Below, one piece after another: positions 7,781-16,118 of a stretch of 64,000 nt of DNA (its first letter is position 1; each line of letters opens with the position of its first letter). Under the pieces are notes generated by a model. It ran no database searches, had not been told where the DNA came from, and saw nothing but the letters and a program-made list of their open reading frames with translations. The translations under genes were made by a program, and so were the position numbers. Source of the DNA: an uncultured Pseudomonadales bacterium (GTDB taxonomy: Bacteria; Pseudomonadota; Gammaproteobacteria; Pseudomonadales; Cellvibrionaceae); the NCBI GenBank assembly GCA_947487765.1, contig CANKXO010000006.1, positions 228,155 to 292,154 on the forward strand. Reading direction: 5' to 3'.

Positions 7781-9471
7781 CTATTTTACGTCGCCGACAA
7801 ACACACTTTGTTGAACGCAGTATTTCTGCGCTTAATGAACACAGTAATACATTAGCCATTGCTGCCACTGGGTTTGGAAAAACTGTGTGTTTATCCGCAG
7901 TTGTGAATAAACAGCTCCATAACACAGATAAAAAAGCCTGTGTGCTTGCGCATCGAGACGAGCTTATTTTTCAAAATCAACACACGTTTCGTCGATTTTC
8001 TTCAAATGATGCCTGTCCTCTTTCCACATCATTGATTAATGCCCAGGAGAAATCCTGGGCAGGGCAGGTGACCTTTGCCATGGTGCCGAGTCTTTCACGA
8101 GATTCTCAGTTAAGGCAGATGCCAGCATTAGATCTATTAGTCATTGATGAAGCCCATCATGCGATTGCTTCCAGCTATGTACGTATTGTTGATCAGGCAA
8201 AAGCACTGAACCCCAATGTTCGGCTTTATGGTGTGACGGCATCGCCCATGCGAGGTGATGGCAAAGGACTGCGCCCATTGTTTTCGAATATTGCAGATCA
8301 AGTCAAGATGAGTGAAGTGATACGCGATGGGCATTTAGTTCCTCCCCGTACCTTTGTGGTTGATGTCGGCACACAAGAAGAGTTGTCACAGATCAAGCAA
8401 ACGACACAGGATTTTGATATGTCGGCTGTGGCTGACATCATGGATAAAGACAACATTAATGATGCTGTTGTTAGGCATTGGCAGGAAAAAGCGGGTGATC
8501 GTAAAACGATTGTTTTTTGTTCAACGGTCAACCATGCCCATCATGTATGCCAGCATTTTATCAGTGCAAACATCAACGCTGCCGTTATTCATGGTGGGCT
8601 GTCAACTGAGGAAAGAAAATCATTACTGAGTGAATTTGATCATGGTGATTTACAAGTTCTTCTTAATTGTTTTGTTTTGACGGAAGGGTTTGATAGTCAG
8701 CCTGTCAGCTGTGTTGTTCTTCTTCGGCCTAGTTCACAACAGTCGACCTATATCCAATGTGTTGGTCGAGGTTTACGAACCGTTGATCCTCAACGCTACC
8801 CTGGTGTGGTTAAACGCGATTGTATTGTCCTGGACTTTGGTACGAGCACACTGCTACATGGTTCATTAGAGCAAGCAGTGAGCCTTGAGGGCCTTTCTGG
8901 AGGCCGTGGCGATGCCCCCAAAAAAGCCTGTCCCTCATGTAAAGCCATGTTACCGGCAGCGACGCACTCATGTTCTCTGTGTGGTTATGTTTGGAAAAGT
9001 GAGAAAGAAGAACAAGACCGTAGTGAGGCATCGGTCGATTTTGTGATGACGGAAGTCGACCTTTTAAATCAATCCTTATTCCAATGGTGTGATCTTTTTA
9101 GTGATGAAACGGCTTATTTGGCAACGGGGTTCGATGCCTGGGCGGGTTTCTTTTACTTAAACGGTCAATGGTATTCAGTCGGCGGCTTAAAAAAAGTGCC
9201 TACAAAGGTGTTAGCTGTCGGAGAAAAGTTGGTGTGTTTAGCAGCGGCTGATGATTGGTTAAACGAACATGAAACCGAAAAAGCAGCGGTAAAATCAAAG
9301 CGGTGGCTCCACCAAGCGGCCACTCAACAGCAACTGCAGTTCTTATCAAAACGGTATCGACACGATCACTCATTAACGCGTTATCACGCGTCGTGTTTGC
9401 TTGCCTTCAAATTTAATAAGCGAGATATCCATTCAACAATATTTAGAGAAGCTGGGGTTCAGGCTGCTTAA
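7777..9471 (+). CDS. DEAD/DEAH-box superfamily 2 helicase with C-terminal zinc finger
   Basis: The start at 7777 overlaps the HNH stop (GGAGAATGA). Motif I is ATGFGKT near residue 30, motif II VIDEAHH near residue 123, motif III TASPMR. A C-terminal RecA lobe follows, with TIVFCSTVNHA and motif VI QCVGRGLR. After about residue 380 a four-Cys zinc ribbon follows (CPSCKAMLPAATHSCSLCGY), then a 150-residue tail. Length 564 aa fits phage replication helicases of the type III restriction/RecG-like class. It is the functional counterpart of the broken copy at 6216. Confidence 0.88.
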   Translation: MTILRRRQTHFVERSISALNEHSNTLAIAATGFGKTVCLSAVVNKQLHNTDKKACVLAHRDELIFQNQHTFRRFSSNDACPLSTSLINAQEKSWAGQVTFAMVPSLSRDSQLRQMPALDLLVIDEAHHAIASSYVRIVDQAKALNPNVRLYGVTASPMRGDGKGLRPLFSNIADQVKMSEVIRDGHLVPPRTFVVDVGTQEELSQIKQTTQDFDMSAVADIMDKDNINDAVVRHWQEKAGDRKTIVFCSTVNHAHHVCQHFISANINAAVIHGGLSTEERKSLLSEFDHGDLQVLLNCFVLTEGFDSQPVSCVVLLRPSSQQSTYIQCVGRGLRTVDPQRYPGVVKRDCIVLDFGTSTLLHGSLEQAVSLEGLSGGRGDAPKKACPSCKAMLPAATHSCSLCGYVWKSEKEEQDRSEASVDFVMTEVDLLNQSLFQWCDLFSDETAYLATGFDAWAGFFYLNGQWYSVGGLKKVPTKVLAVGEKLVCLAAADDWLNEHETEKAAVKSKRWLHQAATQQQLQFLSKRYRHDHSLTRYHASCLLAFKFNKRDIHSTIFREAGVQAA

Positions 9472-9476
9472 TCATT

Positions 9477-9854
9477 ATGGCACTTTGTGCAATTTGCAAT
9501 AAACAATCGCGAGGGTTTGGATTTAAACCACCCACACAGCGAGTCGATTTTTTAGGGGCTGTAGCACAGCCAGAAAGATTGCCTAACATGGCTCAGAAGC
9601 GTTTTTGCTCCATGAGCTGTCAGGCTATTTTTTATGAATTATTCATACAGGGGGTTTCAGTGAATAAAACAGATATAGAGATAAAAGCAGAGCAATCAGT
9701 GCTCATGCCACTAGGTGATTATGTTGCCAGTATTGGTTTAGACGTACCACTAGCTGCCTATTCAAAAGAACAAATAGAGGGGGTGGTAAGCACAATAGTA
9801 ACGAGTTACCACAGAGAGCTTCAACGATTAACAAACGATGAGATTCCATTTTAA
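9477..9854 (+). CDS. DUF6511-like zinc-finger phage protein
   Basis: The N-terminus has two Cys pairs: CAICNKQSRGFGF and, about 40 residues later, RFCSMSCQAIF, which together make a zinc-binding site. The C-terminal 70 residues are helical and end in a L-Q-R-L-T-N-D-E-I-P-F tail. The pattern matches the small DUF6511 proteins seen downstream of phage helicases. There is no clear ribosome binding site, and the gene follows the helicase stop closely. A DNA- or protein-binding replication accessory role is inferred. Confidence 0.6.
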   Translation: MALCAICNKQSRGFGFKPPTQRVDFLGAVAQPERLPNMAQKRFCSMSCQAIFYELFIQGVSVNKTDIEIKAEQSVLMPLGDYVASIGLDVPLAAYSKEQIEGVVSTIVTSYHRELQRLTNDEIPF

Positions 9855-10613
9855 ATGTTAGATTTTAACCACCGCCCAAACCTATCGGAATCACTCACAG
9901 ATTTAATTGATGAAAGCTTACAACAAAAACGACAGCAACAAATACCACGAGATTATCTAGGGGCGTCTCGGTTGGGGGTGGCTTGTGATCGTGCTCTACA
10001 GTATGAATTCTTACATGTGCAGGTTGACCCAGGACGTGAATTTCCCGGCAGAATTCTACGGATTTTTGAAGCCGGTCATGTTTTTGAAGAACTGGCCATT
10101 AACTGGTTGCGTAACGCTGGCTTTACTTTGCTGACGGAAAAAGACGATGGTCGGCAGTTTGGTTTTTCCGCAATGAATGGGCGTCTAAAAGGGCACATCG
10201 ATGGCATCCTACTAGATGGCCCTTCGTCGGTAAAATTAACCTATCCTGCTTTGTGGGAATGTAAATCCCTATCCAATAAATCGTGGAAAGATACAAAGAA
10301 ACGACAAGTCACCGTATCTAAGCCAGTGTATGCGTCGCAGATGGCAATATACCAAGCGTATATGGAACCGCAGATCAAAGACATTAGCAGTAACCCTGCC
10401 ATCTTTACCGCAATTAATAAAGATTCTGCGGAGCTATATTTTGAGTCTGTTCCTTTTAATGGTGAATTAGCCCAACGTTCATCGGATCGTGGTGTGCGTG
10501 TGATTCAAGCCTGCGATGCTCACGAACTATTGCCGCGTATTAGCAAAGATCCGACGCATTTTGAGTGCAAGTTTTGCGCGTGGCAGGATCGTTGTTGGAA
10601 TCACCAGCAGTAA
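9855..10613 (+). CDS. Cas4/RecB-like PD-(D/E)XK nuclease with iron-sulfur cysteines
   Basis: The 252-residue protein starts one base after the previous TAA. It has a Cys near residue 45 (LGVACDRALQYEFL), the nuclease core G-H-I-D-G near residue 114 followed by W-E-C-K-S-L near 135, a later Gln-containing helix (YASQMAIYQAY), and three C-terminal cysteines (CKFCAWQDRC). One plus three cysteines around a PD-(D/E)XK core is the AddB/Cas4 arrangement that binds a 4Fe-4S cluster. In phages such enzymes process DNA ends for recombination. There is no CRISPR context here, so this is a phage recombination nuclease. Confidence 0.85.
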   Translation: MLDFNHRPNLSESLTDLIDESLQQKRQQQIPRDYLGASRLGVACDRALQYEFLHVQVDPGREFPGRILRIFEAGHVFEELAINWLRNAGFTLLTEKDDGRQFGFSAMNGRLKGHIDGILLDGPSSVKLTYPALWECKSLSNKSWKDTKKRQVTVSKPVYASQMAIYQAYMEPQIKDISSNPAIFTAINKDSAELYFESVPFNGELAQRSSDRGVRVIQACDAHELLPRISKDPTHFECKFCAWQDRCWNHQQ

Positions 10614-10652
10614 ATAATCCCACATAATTAATTTTATTAGTGATAACAACGT

Positions 10653-10895
10653 ATGAAAAATATGGCACACGCTTTGTCAATGACACGGCGACAGCTTCGA
10701 CAATGTATTAAAAAAGGAAAATTACCCAAATTGCTGGATAAACTCTTTGGTAAAGGTCAGTGGTCTTACGATGAGACTGAGCAGTTATGGATTGCACGTG
10801 ATCAGTTTTATGTGGGTGAAGGTAAAGAATACTACTGCATCAACGCCAATGGCGATTGGTTCAAAGCACGACTACCTGAAGGAGTTTTGCAGTGA
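10653..10895 (+). CDS. Small phage protein (80 aa) before the primase-helicase
   Basis: The product begins MKNMAHALSMTRRQLRQCIK, a likely HTH-type helix pair, and has a compact W-x-Y-D/aromatic C-terminal half. Its stop overlaps the GTG of the primase-helicase gene (ATG/GTGA-like coupling). The start is uncertain: ATG at 10653 and 10662 both lack a clear Shine-Dalgarno. Function unknown. Confidence 0.55.
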   Translation: MKNMAHALSMTRRQLRQCIKKGKLPKLLDKLFGKGQWSYDETEQLWIARDQFYVGEGKEYYCINANGDWFKARLPEGVLQ

Positions 10896-13060
10896 CCGGT
10901 GGGCAATGGTTAGATTTTAACAAGGCTCTGGATAATTCAGAAACGACACCAGCGAATTCAGTGAGCGAAATCAAACGGCAGTTGTTGGATCGCCTTCCTC
11001 ATGTGTTAGCGCATTTATTTCCCAACGGGATTATTCGTGGCCAGCAATTTTTTATTGGTGATGTAGAGGGCAATACGGGTAAAAGTCTTGTTATTGAACT
11101 CGCGGGTGAAAAAGCGGGAATGTGGATTGATTTTTCCACCGGTGAAAGTGGGGATATTCTTGATTTGTGGGCACGAGTGAATCGACGCGATATACGCACC
11201 GATTTTGCCGAGATTATTCAATCCGTTGAACTTTGGTTAGGTAATGCAAATACTCAGCCCGTTGTAAAGGCATCACCCTCACAGGCTCCTATCGACGATT
11301 TAGGGCCGCGAACCGGGAAGTGGGATTACACTGATGCTGAAGGTAATCTCATTGCTTGCGTCTACCGATACGATCCTCCCGGTGGCAAAGAGTTTCGTCC
11401 GTGGGACGTGAAAGCACGTAAAGCGCAGGCACCGACCCCCCGACCTTTGTATAACCAGGTTGGCATTGCGCAAGCCAGCCATGTTGTATTAGTCGAAGGC
11501 GAAAAATCTGCGGATGCTTTAATTCAATCCGGTGTCGTGGCCACTACGGCTATGAACGGTGCCAATGCGCCCGTGGATAAAACCGATTGGTTGCCGCTTC
11601 AAAATAAGCATGTTGTTATCTGGCCGGATAATGACGAGCCGGGTCGTGAGTATGCGCAGAATGCGAGTGCGGCGATTGCTAACGCTGGTGCGTTATCTGT
11701 TGCTATTTTGTCTATTCCCGTCGATAAGCCTGAGAAGTGGGATGCTTACGATGCCGTTGTCGATGGCATCAATCCGACCGATTTTATTGCCCAGTGTTAT
11801 CAGCCATTTAAACCGCCATCATTGGAAGCATTCTCATTAGGCGAGTTGTTAGATGATGATTCGCCAATACCTGATGACCTAATCGAACCTCGAGTACTCA
11901 CTCCCGGCGGCATGGTGGTCTTTGGGGGTGCGGCGAAAGTTGGGAAGTCCGATTTCCTTCTATCATGGCTGACCCACATGGCGGCAGGCGAGCCGTTTTT
12001 GGGATTAAAACCGACACGTCGACTACGCACTTTCTATCTACAAGCGGAGGTGCAATACCACTATCTGCGCGAGCGTTTGCAGTCCATGAATTTGCCAGAG
12101 GTTATGTTGTGGCGAGCCTCAGAAAATTTATTTATCACTCCCCAACTCCGCTTGATACTCAATGATGAAGGTATGGCCTTAGTTATTGATGCACTTAAGA
12201 AAGTGTCAGAAGCCGAGCCGTTGGATGTGATTGTTATTGATCCCTTACGTAATTTGTTCGATGGGGGTGAGGAGGGTGCCAGTGAGAATGACAACCAAGC
12301 CATGCTGTATTTTTTGCGTGAGCGGGTAGAAAAACTGCGTGATGCCATCAATCCCGATGCGGGGATCATCATCGTGCATCACACGAAAAAGATTAATAAA
12401 AAGCAACTGATTGAAGACCCATTTTTATCGCTGTCGGGCGCAGGCGCGTTACGCGGCTACTACACAACAGGGATGTTGTTATACAAGCCAGAAGAAAGTG
12501 AGTCGGCTCGACGGCTCACTTTTGAGTTACGAAACGGCCCCGGTATTCCCACGAAAACACTGGCTAAAAAGTCCGGTCGTTGGACAGAGTTGGCGCATGA
12601 AAGTGAGCGCTTGGTTAACCAAGCTCAAGGAGAAAAGCTGGATGCCGAGCGTATACGCAAGCGTAATGTGATTATCCAGGTGTTATACGATGAAGCACAA
12701 GAAGGACGTTTTTATACAGCTAATCAGTTTGCGGAAAAGTTTGAGGGAAAGCATGGATTAGGCGGTATCCGAACGATCAATGAACGAATTTCTGTGGGCA
12801 CCACGAAAGGAGAGATTAAGTTTTTTCGTAACCCGCAAGCCTATCAATTACCGCCCTATGGGCGTAGTCGTTTCGGTTATCTCTGTACAGAGGGGATGAC
12901 TATCAAAACCTTTAAGCGCACTTACCCAAAGACCGGAGAGTCATTATTTATAGAGCAACTTGTTAAGCCAACCCATTATAAGTGTCCACAATCGGGGCAA
13001 TTATTTGAAGAAGGAAACCCCGATATTTGGATTTATCAACAGGGTGAAGTGGATGGGTAA
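10892..13060 (+). CDS. Primase-helicase: TOPRIM domain plus RecA-fold replicative ATPase
   Basis: The 722-residue protein starts with GTG after GAAGGAG. Residues 30-110 look like the fold preceding TOPRIM in phage primases (GMWIDFSTGESGDILDLW). TOPRIM: VVLVEGEKSADAL near 200 and VVIWPDNDEPGREYA near 245. RecA-like ATPase (AAA_25/RepA type): Walker A GGAAKVGKSD near 347, a G-L-K-P-T-R-R-L-R-T-F-Y-L-Q-A-E strand, Walker B VIVIDPLRNL near 450, and a GIIIVHHTKK sensor. The C-terminal 150 residues are probably winged-helix. A cluster of iterons follows immediately, so this is the likely initiator or helicase of phage replication. Confidence 0.85.
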   Translation: MTGGQWLDFNKALDNSETTPANSVSEIKRQLLDRLPHVLAHLFPNGIIRGQQFFIGDVEGNTGKSLVIELAGEKAGMWIDFSTGESGDILDLWARVNRRDIRTDFAEIIQSVELWLGNANTQPVVKASPSQAPIDDLGPRTGKWDYTDAEGNLIACVYRYDPPGGKEFRPWDVKARKAQAPTPRPLYNQVGIAQASHVVLVEGEKSADALIQSGVVATTAMNGANAPVDKTDWLPLQNKHVVIWPDNDEPGREYAQNASAAIANAGALSVAILSIPVDKPEKWDAYDAVVDGINPTDFIAQCYQPFKPPSLEAFSLGELLDDDSPIPDDLIEPRVLTPGGMVVFGGAAKVGKSDFLLSWLTHMAAGEPFLGLKPTRRLRTFYLQAEVQYHYLRERLQSMNLPEVMLWRASENLFITPQLRLILNDEGMALVIDALKKVSEAEPLDVIVIDPLRNLFDGGEEGASENDNQAMLYFLRERVEKLRDAINPDAGIIIVHHTKKINKKQLIEDPFLSLSGAGALRGYYTTGMLLYKPEESESARRLTFELRNGPGIPTKTLAKKSGRWTELAHESERLVNQAQGEKLDAERIRKRNVIIQVLYDEAQEGRFYTANQFAEKFEGKHGLGGIRTINERISVGTTKGEIKFFRNPQAYQLPPYGRSRFGYLCTEGMTIKTFKRTYPKTGESLFIEQLVKPTHYKCPQSGQLFEEGNPDIWIYQQGEVDG

Positions 13061-13070
13061 GAGGAGCGTT

Positions 13071-13281
13071 AAGTTTGCAAATAAGTTTGCAGATAGAACA
13101 AAAAACAATCGAATAAGTTTGCAAAATGGCCAATGTCGTGTTGCAAACTTATTTATAAACCTTAATAAAATCAATAAGTTATGGATTTTTAAGTTTGCAA
13201 AAAATAAGTTTGCAAAAACACTCTGCAAACTGGCTCTAGCCCAGTAACCACGGGGTGTACAGACATTTTATTAAGTTTGCA
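13071..13281. repeat. Iteron cluster, candidate phage replication origin
   Basis: The 9-mer AAGTTTGCA occurs at 13071, 13083, 13115, 13191, 13206 and 13273. Its reverse complement occurs at 13142-13150, with an 8-of-9 copy at 13224-13231. Several copies extend to ATAAGTTTGCAAAA. Eight sites in 210 bp of AT-rich DNA, right after a primase-helicase gene, are characteristic of an iteron-type origin. An open frame through this stretch yields repetitive K-F-A-N-K-F-A text and is an artefact of the repeats. Confidence 0.7.
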
Positions 13282-13287
13282 CGCAGA

Positions 13288-13342
13288 CCCCTATATATAA
13301 ATATATAGAGATACTGGAGGTATCTCTAAATATTTATAGGGG
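13288..13342. other. Long AT-rich hairpin next to the iterons
   Basis: AGAGATAC and GTATCTCT form a perfect 8-bp stem with a 5-nt loop (13307-13327). The dyad continues outward through AT-rich mismatched arms to CCCCTATA / TATAGGGG. No run of T follows, so it is not a typical terminator. With the adjacent iterons it may be part of the origin, such as a single-strand initiation or unwinding element; that is inference. Confidence 0.5.
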
Positions 13343-13406
13343 GCAGGGGTCGGCACGTTGTGATGCAAGCGCACGATTTTAACAACTGAAAATGGAGAAC
13401 GTTCTA

Positions 13407-13949
13407 GTGGAACAATCAAAACCAAAAAATAATCAACCGACCATTGTGCCAGTGACAAAGATCGGATTGATCAACACATCACCACAAGGTGTCCTGTGCT
13501 TGGATCTCGGTACCAAGACCGGATGGGCATTCCAATCGATCAATGGTTTGGTCACCAGTGGCACAGCTGAATTTAAAAATGACCGATGGCAAGGCGGCGG
13601 TATGCGGTTCTTAAAATTCAGTCACTTCCTCACGGATTTGTATAACCATCAAAAAATTACAACCGTGTATTTTGAAGAAGTGCGCCGTCATCGCGGGGTT
13701 GATGCGGCCCATGTGTATGGTGGACTCATGGCCCACTTAACGGCTTGGTGTGAGTGTCACAACATCGCCTACGAAGGTGTGCCGGTGAAGACAATTAAAA
13801 AATTTATCACGGGCAATGGTAATGCGAACAAGCAAAAAGTGATTGATGCGGTGACTCAGCTAGGGCACACCCCCGCTGATGATAATGCGGCTGATGCCTT
13901 AGCCATTCTTCACTGGGCGCGAGACAATCGTAAGGTAGGGACAGTGTAA
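13407..13949 (+). CDS. RuvC-like Holliday junction resolvase (phage type)
   Basis: I prefer the GTG at 13407 because GGAG (13394-13397) is correctly spaced; ATG at 13392 has no ribosome binding site. RNase H-fold acidic residues are visible: the first strand VLCLDLGTKTGWAF, Glu in VYFEEVRRHRG, and the C-terminal D-D-N-x-A-D-A pair (PADDNAADALAI). The size of about 180 aa fits phage RuvC relatives, which resolve recombination intermediates before packaging. It lies downstream of the putative origin and overlaps the next gene by one base. Confidence 0.82.
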   Translation: MEQSKPKNNQPTIVPVTKIGLINTSPQGVLCLDLGTKTGWAFQSINGLVTSGTAEFKNDRWQGGGMRFLKFSHFLTDLYNHQKITTVYFEEVRRHRGVDAAHVYGGLMAHLTAWCECHNIAYEGVPVKTIKKFITGNGNANKQKVIDAVTQLGHTPADDNAADALAILHWARDNRKVGTV

Positions 13950-14323
13950 TGCGTGACGAATGGACGATTGAAAAAGTCGCAGAGCGATTTGAGGAATGTG
14001 CAAGCGTATTGAATCGATTACCGGATAATGATATCTCGGGTTACTCAACCTACTGGCCTGAAATTATTTATACCGAAAAAGAGATCAAGCGACAGCCAGT
14101 TAAGACATTACGTTTAAGACCATTGCCTGATGCGATTGATCGTATGGAAGAAACCCTCCAATGGATTTTATACGTGCATGAAGATTGCCGGAAATTGGTT
14201 TGGTTACGTGCCTATCGAACACCGTGGCGTGAAATTGCGAGGCAAGTGGGGGTGTCGCCAAGATCAGTTAGGCGATATTGGGATAGGGAGTTAAGCGAAG
14301 TAGCGAGGCGTCTCGTAGAGTAA
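13949..14323 (+). CDS. DUF6362-like HTH protein, possible late-gene regulator
   Basis: The 124-residue product has an N-terminal helical part (WTIEKVAERFEECASVLNRL) and a C-terminal sigma-region-4-like HTH: WREIARQVGVSPRSVRRYWD with a basic tail. This layout matches the DUF6362 family, found at the end of phage early operons. Its position after RuvC and before the late genes is where phages commonly encode late transcription activators. The regulatory role is inferred. Confidence 0.65.
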   Translation: MRDEWTIEKVAERFEECASVLNRLPDNDISGYSTYWPEIIYTEKEIKRQPVKTLRLRPLPDAIDRMEETLQWILYVHEDCRKLVWLRAYRTPWREIARQVGVSPRSVRRYWDRELSEVARRLVE

Positions 14324-14710
14324 CGTAGTCCTGCGTAGCATTGCGTAAAGTGGGGGTGCCACAAATTTCCCGATTTCGTGCATAATGCGCTCCATCATCA
14401 AATAAATCTCTGGGCAGCATCGTCAATCCTATAATCCTAACCGCTAAACGTAATCAATCCCCTTTTTAGTCGTGAGCGTGTGAGATAGGTTCGATGTGTT
14501 GCTCAGAGAACCATTTTAAATTTAAAAAACATCAACGTCCTGTTGATATATTAAAAATCTAGAGAAAGTGTATGTCTTCCGTTGCTGACAAGTTGCGTGT
14601 GTTAGTTGTGGACGGCTATAAAATTATATAGTGGGAGTCTAGTTGTGATTTTATGTTTTATTAATTATATTTTTTCATTTTTTAAAAAACCAAAAACAAA
14701 AGAGGTTGTA
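14324..14710. other. Intergenic region before the accessory island
   Basis: It contains a 16-nt element at 14322-14337 that matches 490-505 with one mismatch, and a cluster of GCGTA words (14330-14348). A short frame at 14572-14630 (MSSVADKLRVLVVDGYKII, stop) reads like the start of a lost gene but is too short to call. No clear terminator or promoter stands out. Confidence 0.4.
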
Positions 14711-15046
14711 ATGAAAGAAGGAAAATTTGAGATTTTTAAAGATGTGGCGGGAGAATTTCGGTTTCGTCTAAAGGCTGAAAATGGCGAGATTATTTTAGCC
14801 AGTGAGGGCTACACGGCAAAAGCCAGTGCGCGCAAAGGCATTGACTCGGTTAAACGTAACGCTCCCTATGACGCCTGTTATGAGCGTAAAAATGCAGAGA
14901 ATGGACAGCCTATGTTTAACCTCCGAGCACAAAATTATGAAGTGATTGGTACGTCCGAATTGTACGAATCTCTGTCTGGTCGTGAGAATGGTATTGCGAG
15001 TGTAAAAGCTAATGCGCCTTGTGCGGTGGTTGTGGATTTGGCGTAG
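14711..15046 (+). CDS. YegP family protein (two DUF1508 repeats)
   Basis: I chose the ATG at 14711, preceded by AGAGG, because the protein from there (111 aa) has the usual YegP length; the upstream frame from GTG 14606 encodes only an odd hydrophobic leader. Two tandem repeats are visible, each F-x-F/x-x-L-x-A-x-N-G/Y-E-x-I-x-x-S-E-x-Y. In the first they read FRFRLKAENGEIILASEGY and in the second MFNLRAQNYEVIGTSELY. Each is followed by a G-I-x-S-V-K-x-N-A-P motif. The fold is a small beta domain of unknown role. Confidence 0.85.
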   Translation: MKEGKFEIFKDVAGEFRFRLKAENGEIILASEGYTAKASARKGIDSVKRNAPYDACYERKNAENGQPMFNLRAQNYEVIGTSELYESLSGRENGIASVKANAPCAVVVDLA

Positions 15047-15105
15047 TTATTTGGGTTGGACAAGTTTTTATAAGCTGAAAAATTTGGTGCGTTCCATTGG
15101 TTGAC

Positions 15106-15861
15106 TTAGGTAAAAATTTTTTGAAATAGATCTGTTATTTTAGTTAGGTCTGATGCTATCAGTATCATTTGATCCCATAACTGTTTTAGCTTGTTTGTAT
15201 TTGGTTTTTTCTTTAAAGCCTCTTCCTGGAAATGTTCATGCATGGCGCTTAATGCATAGCTGTTATGCTTTTCAACAATGTCTTTCAACTGATCTAATAA
15301 TTCTGTTATTGGTTCTAAGTTATTGCCACCTACTGATAATGTATCTGTATGAATATCTCCTCCTGATATTGTGGAGCCAATCACATCGCCGCCAACTTTT
15401 ACAGTGTTTGAACGGTTGTCAAAAATGTAGGTGTTTTTTTTCATTCTGTTATTTATAGCATCATTTAGTGTAGATTGGACTTCTTCAATAAAATCTCTCT
15501 CCGAATTTACAAATAGCTGTTTGTTTGAACCATCATATAAAATATCTAAGGCGTGATCACTTTTTGCAAATAATTGTTTTAAACCAATAAATGTAATTAA
15601 GCCGCTTCCTAAAGTGATTAGTGAGCTAATTATATAAATTTTTGTTTCTAGTATTAAGTTTAACTCTAGCGCTAAAAAAATAGGTGTAAGTATTGAAAAA
15701 ATAAATACAGCTATTGCACCAAATAAAAATTGATCATTAAACCAGCGTTCTTTGGGGATTGGTGTTATATCTGTAGAAGAAATATGTTTTATATAAAAAA
15801 TCTTAGATCCAAATTTTATTGTTTCTGCTGTTATTTCAATATCATGTTCGTTTTTTTTCAT
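15106..15861 (-). CDS. Two-TM membrane protein, DUF6232-like
   Basis: Residues 1-35 form a small beta domain (ETIKFGSKIFYIKHISSTDI). Two transmembrane helices follow (about 45-67 and 73-92). After a short cytoplasmic domain comes a Gly/Ser/Thr-rich beta segment (VKVGGDVIGSTISGGDIHTD), and the C-terminal 85 residues are helical. The N-terminal half resembles DUF6232-type proteins, whose function is not known. It is convergent with the YegP gene, AT-rich, and has no clear Shine-Dalgarno. Confidence 0.6.
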   Translation of the reverse strand: MKKNEHDIEITAETIKFGSKIFYIKHISSTDITPIPKERWFNDQFLFGAIAVFIFSILTPIFLALELNLILETKIYIISSLITLGSGLITFIGLKQLFAKSDHALDILYDGSNKQLFVNSERDFIEEVQSTLNDAINNRMKKNTYIFDNRSNTVKVGGDVIGSTISGGDIHTDTLSVGGNNLEPITELLDQLKDIVEKHNSYALSAMHEHFQEEALKKKPNTNKLKQLWDQMILIASDLTKITDLFQKIFT

Positions 15862-16118
15862 ATGATTATATTTTTAAAGTCAGTTTTTGTTAGGTGTCAG
15901 AACCCCTCTGGCAGGCCACCACTAGGCAGGTGACGCGGGTGCTGGACAATCAGTAATGATCACGAACATCCTTGTCGATTTGGATATTATCTTATTGGTT
16001 GCCTGCTATGTCTGTAGGACATATCTCACATGCAAACGAGAACTAGTTCCGATTTTGTATATCCCCTCTCATATAGAATCTGCGCCGGGAATTGACTAAC
16101 AGCCAAGAGGGGACATGC

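Noticed and set aside
9855..10613. Cas4 as evidence of a CRISPR system
   Set aside because: No cas1, cas2 or array; the gene is embedded in a phage replication operon.
13001..13228. Minus-strand open frame with repeated F-A-N-L text
   Set aside because: Also produced by the iterons read in reverse; no start signals.
12960..13247. Open frame through the iteron region giving repeated K-F-A text
   Set aside because: The repetition comes from AAGTTTGCA copies; it overlaps the end of the primase-helicase gene and has no ribosome binding site.
13071..13281. Possible CRISPR array
   Set aside because: Repeats are only 9 nt, occur in both orientations and have irregular spacing, with no cas genes. 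The Cas4-like nuclease is a phage recombination enzyme.
15153..15458. 101-codon plus-strand frame opposite the membrane protein at 15106-15861
   Set aside because: Cys/Leu-rich antisense shadow of the minus-strand gene.
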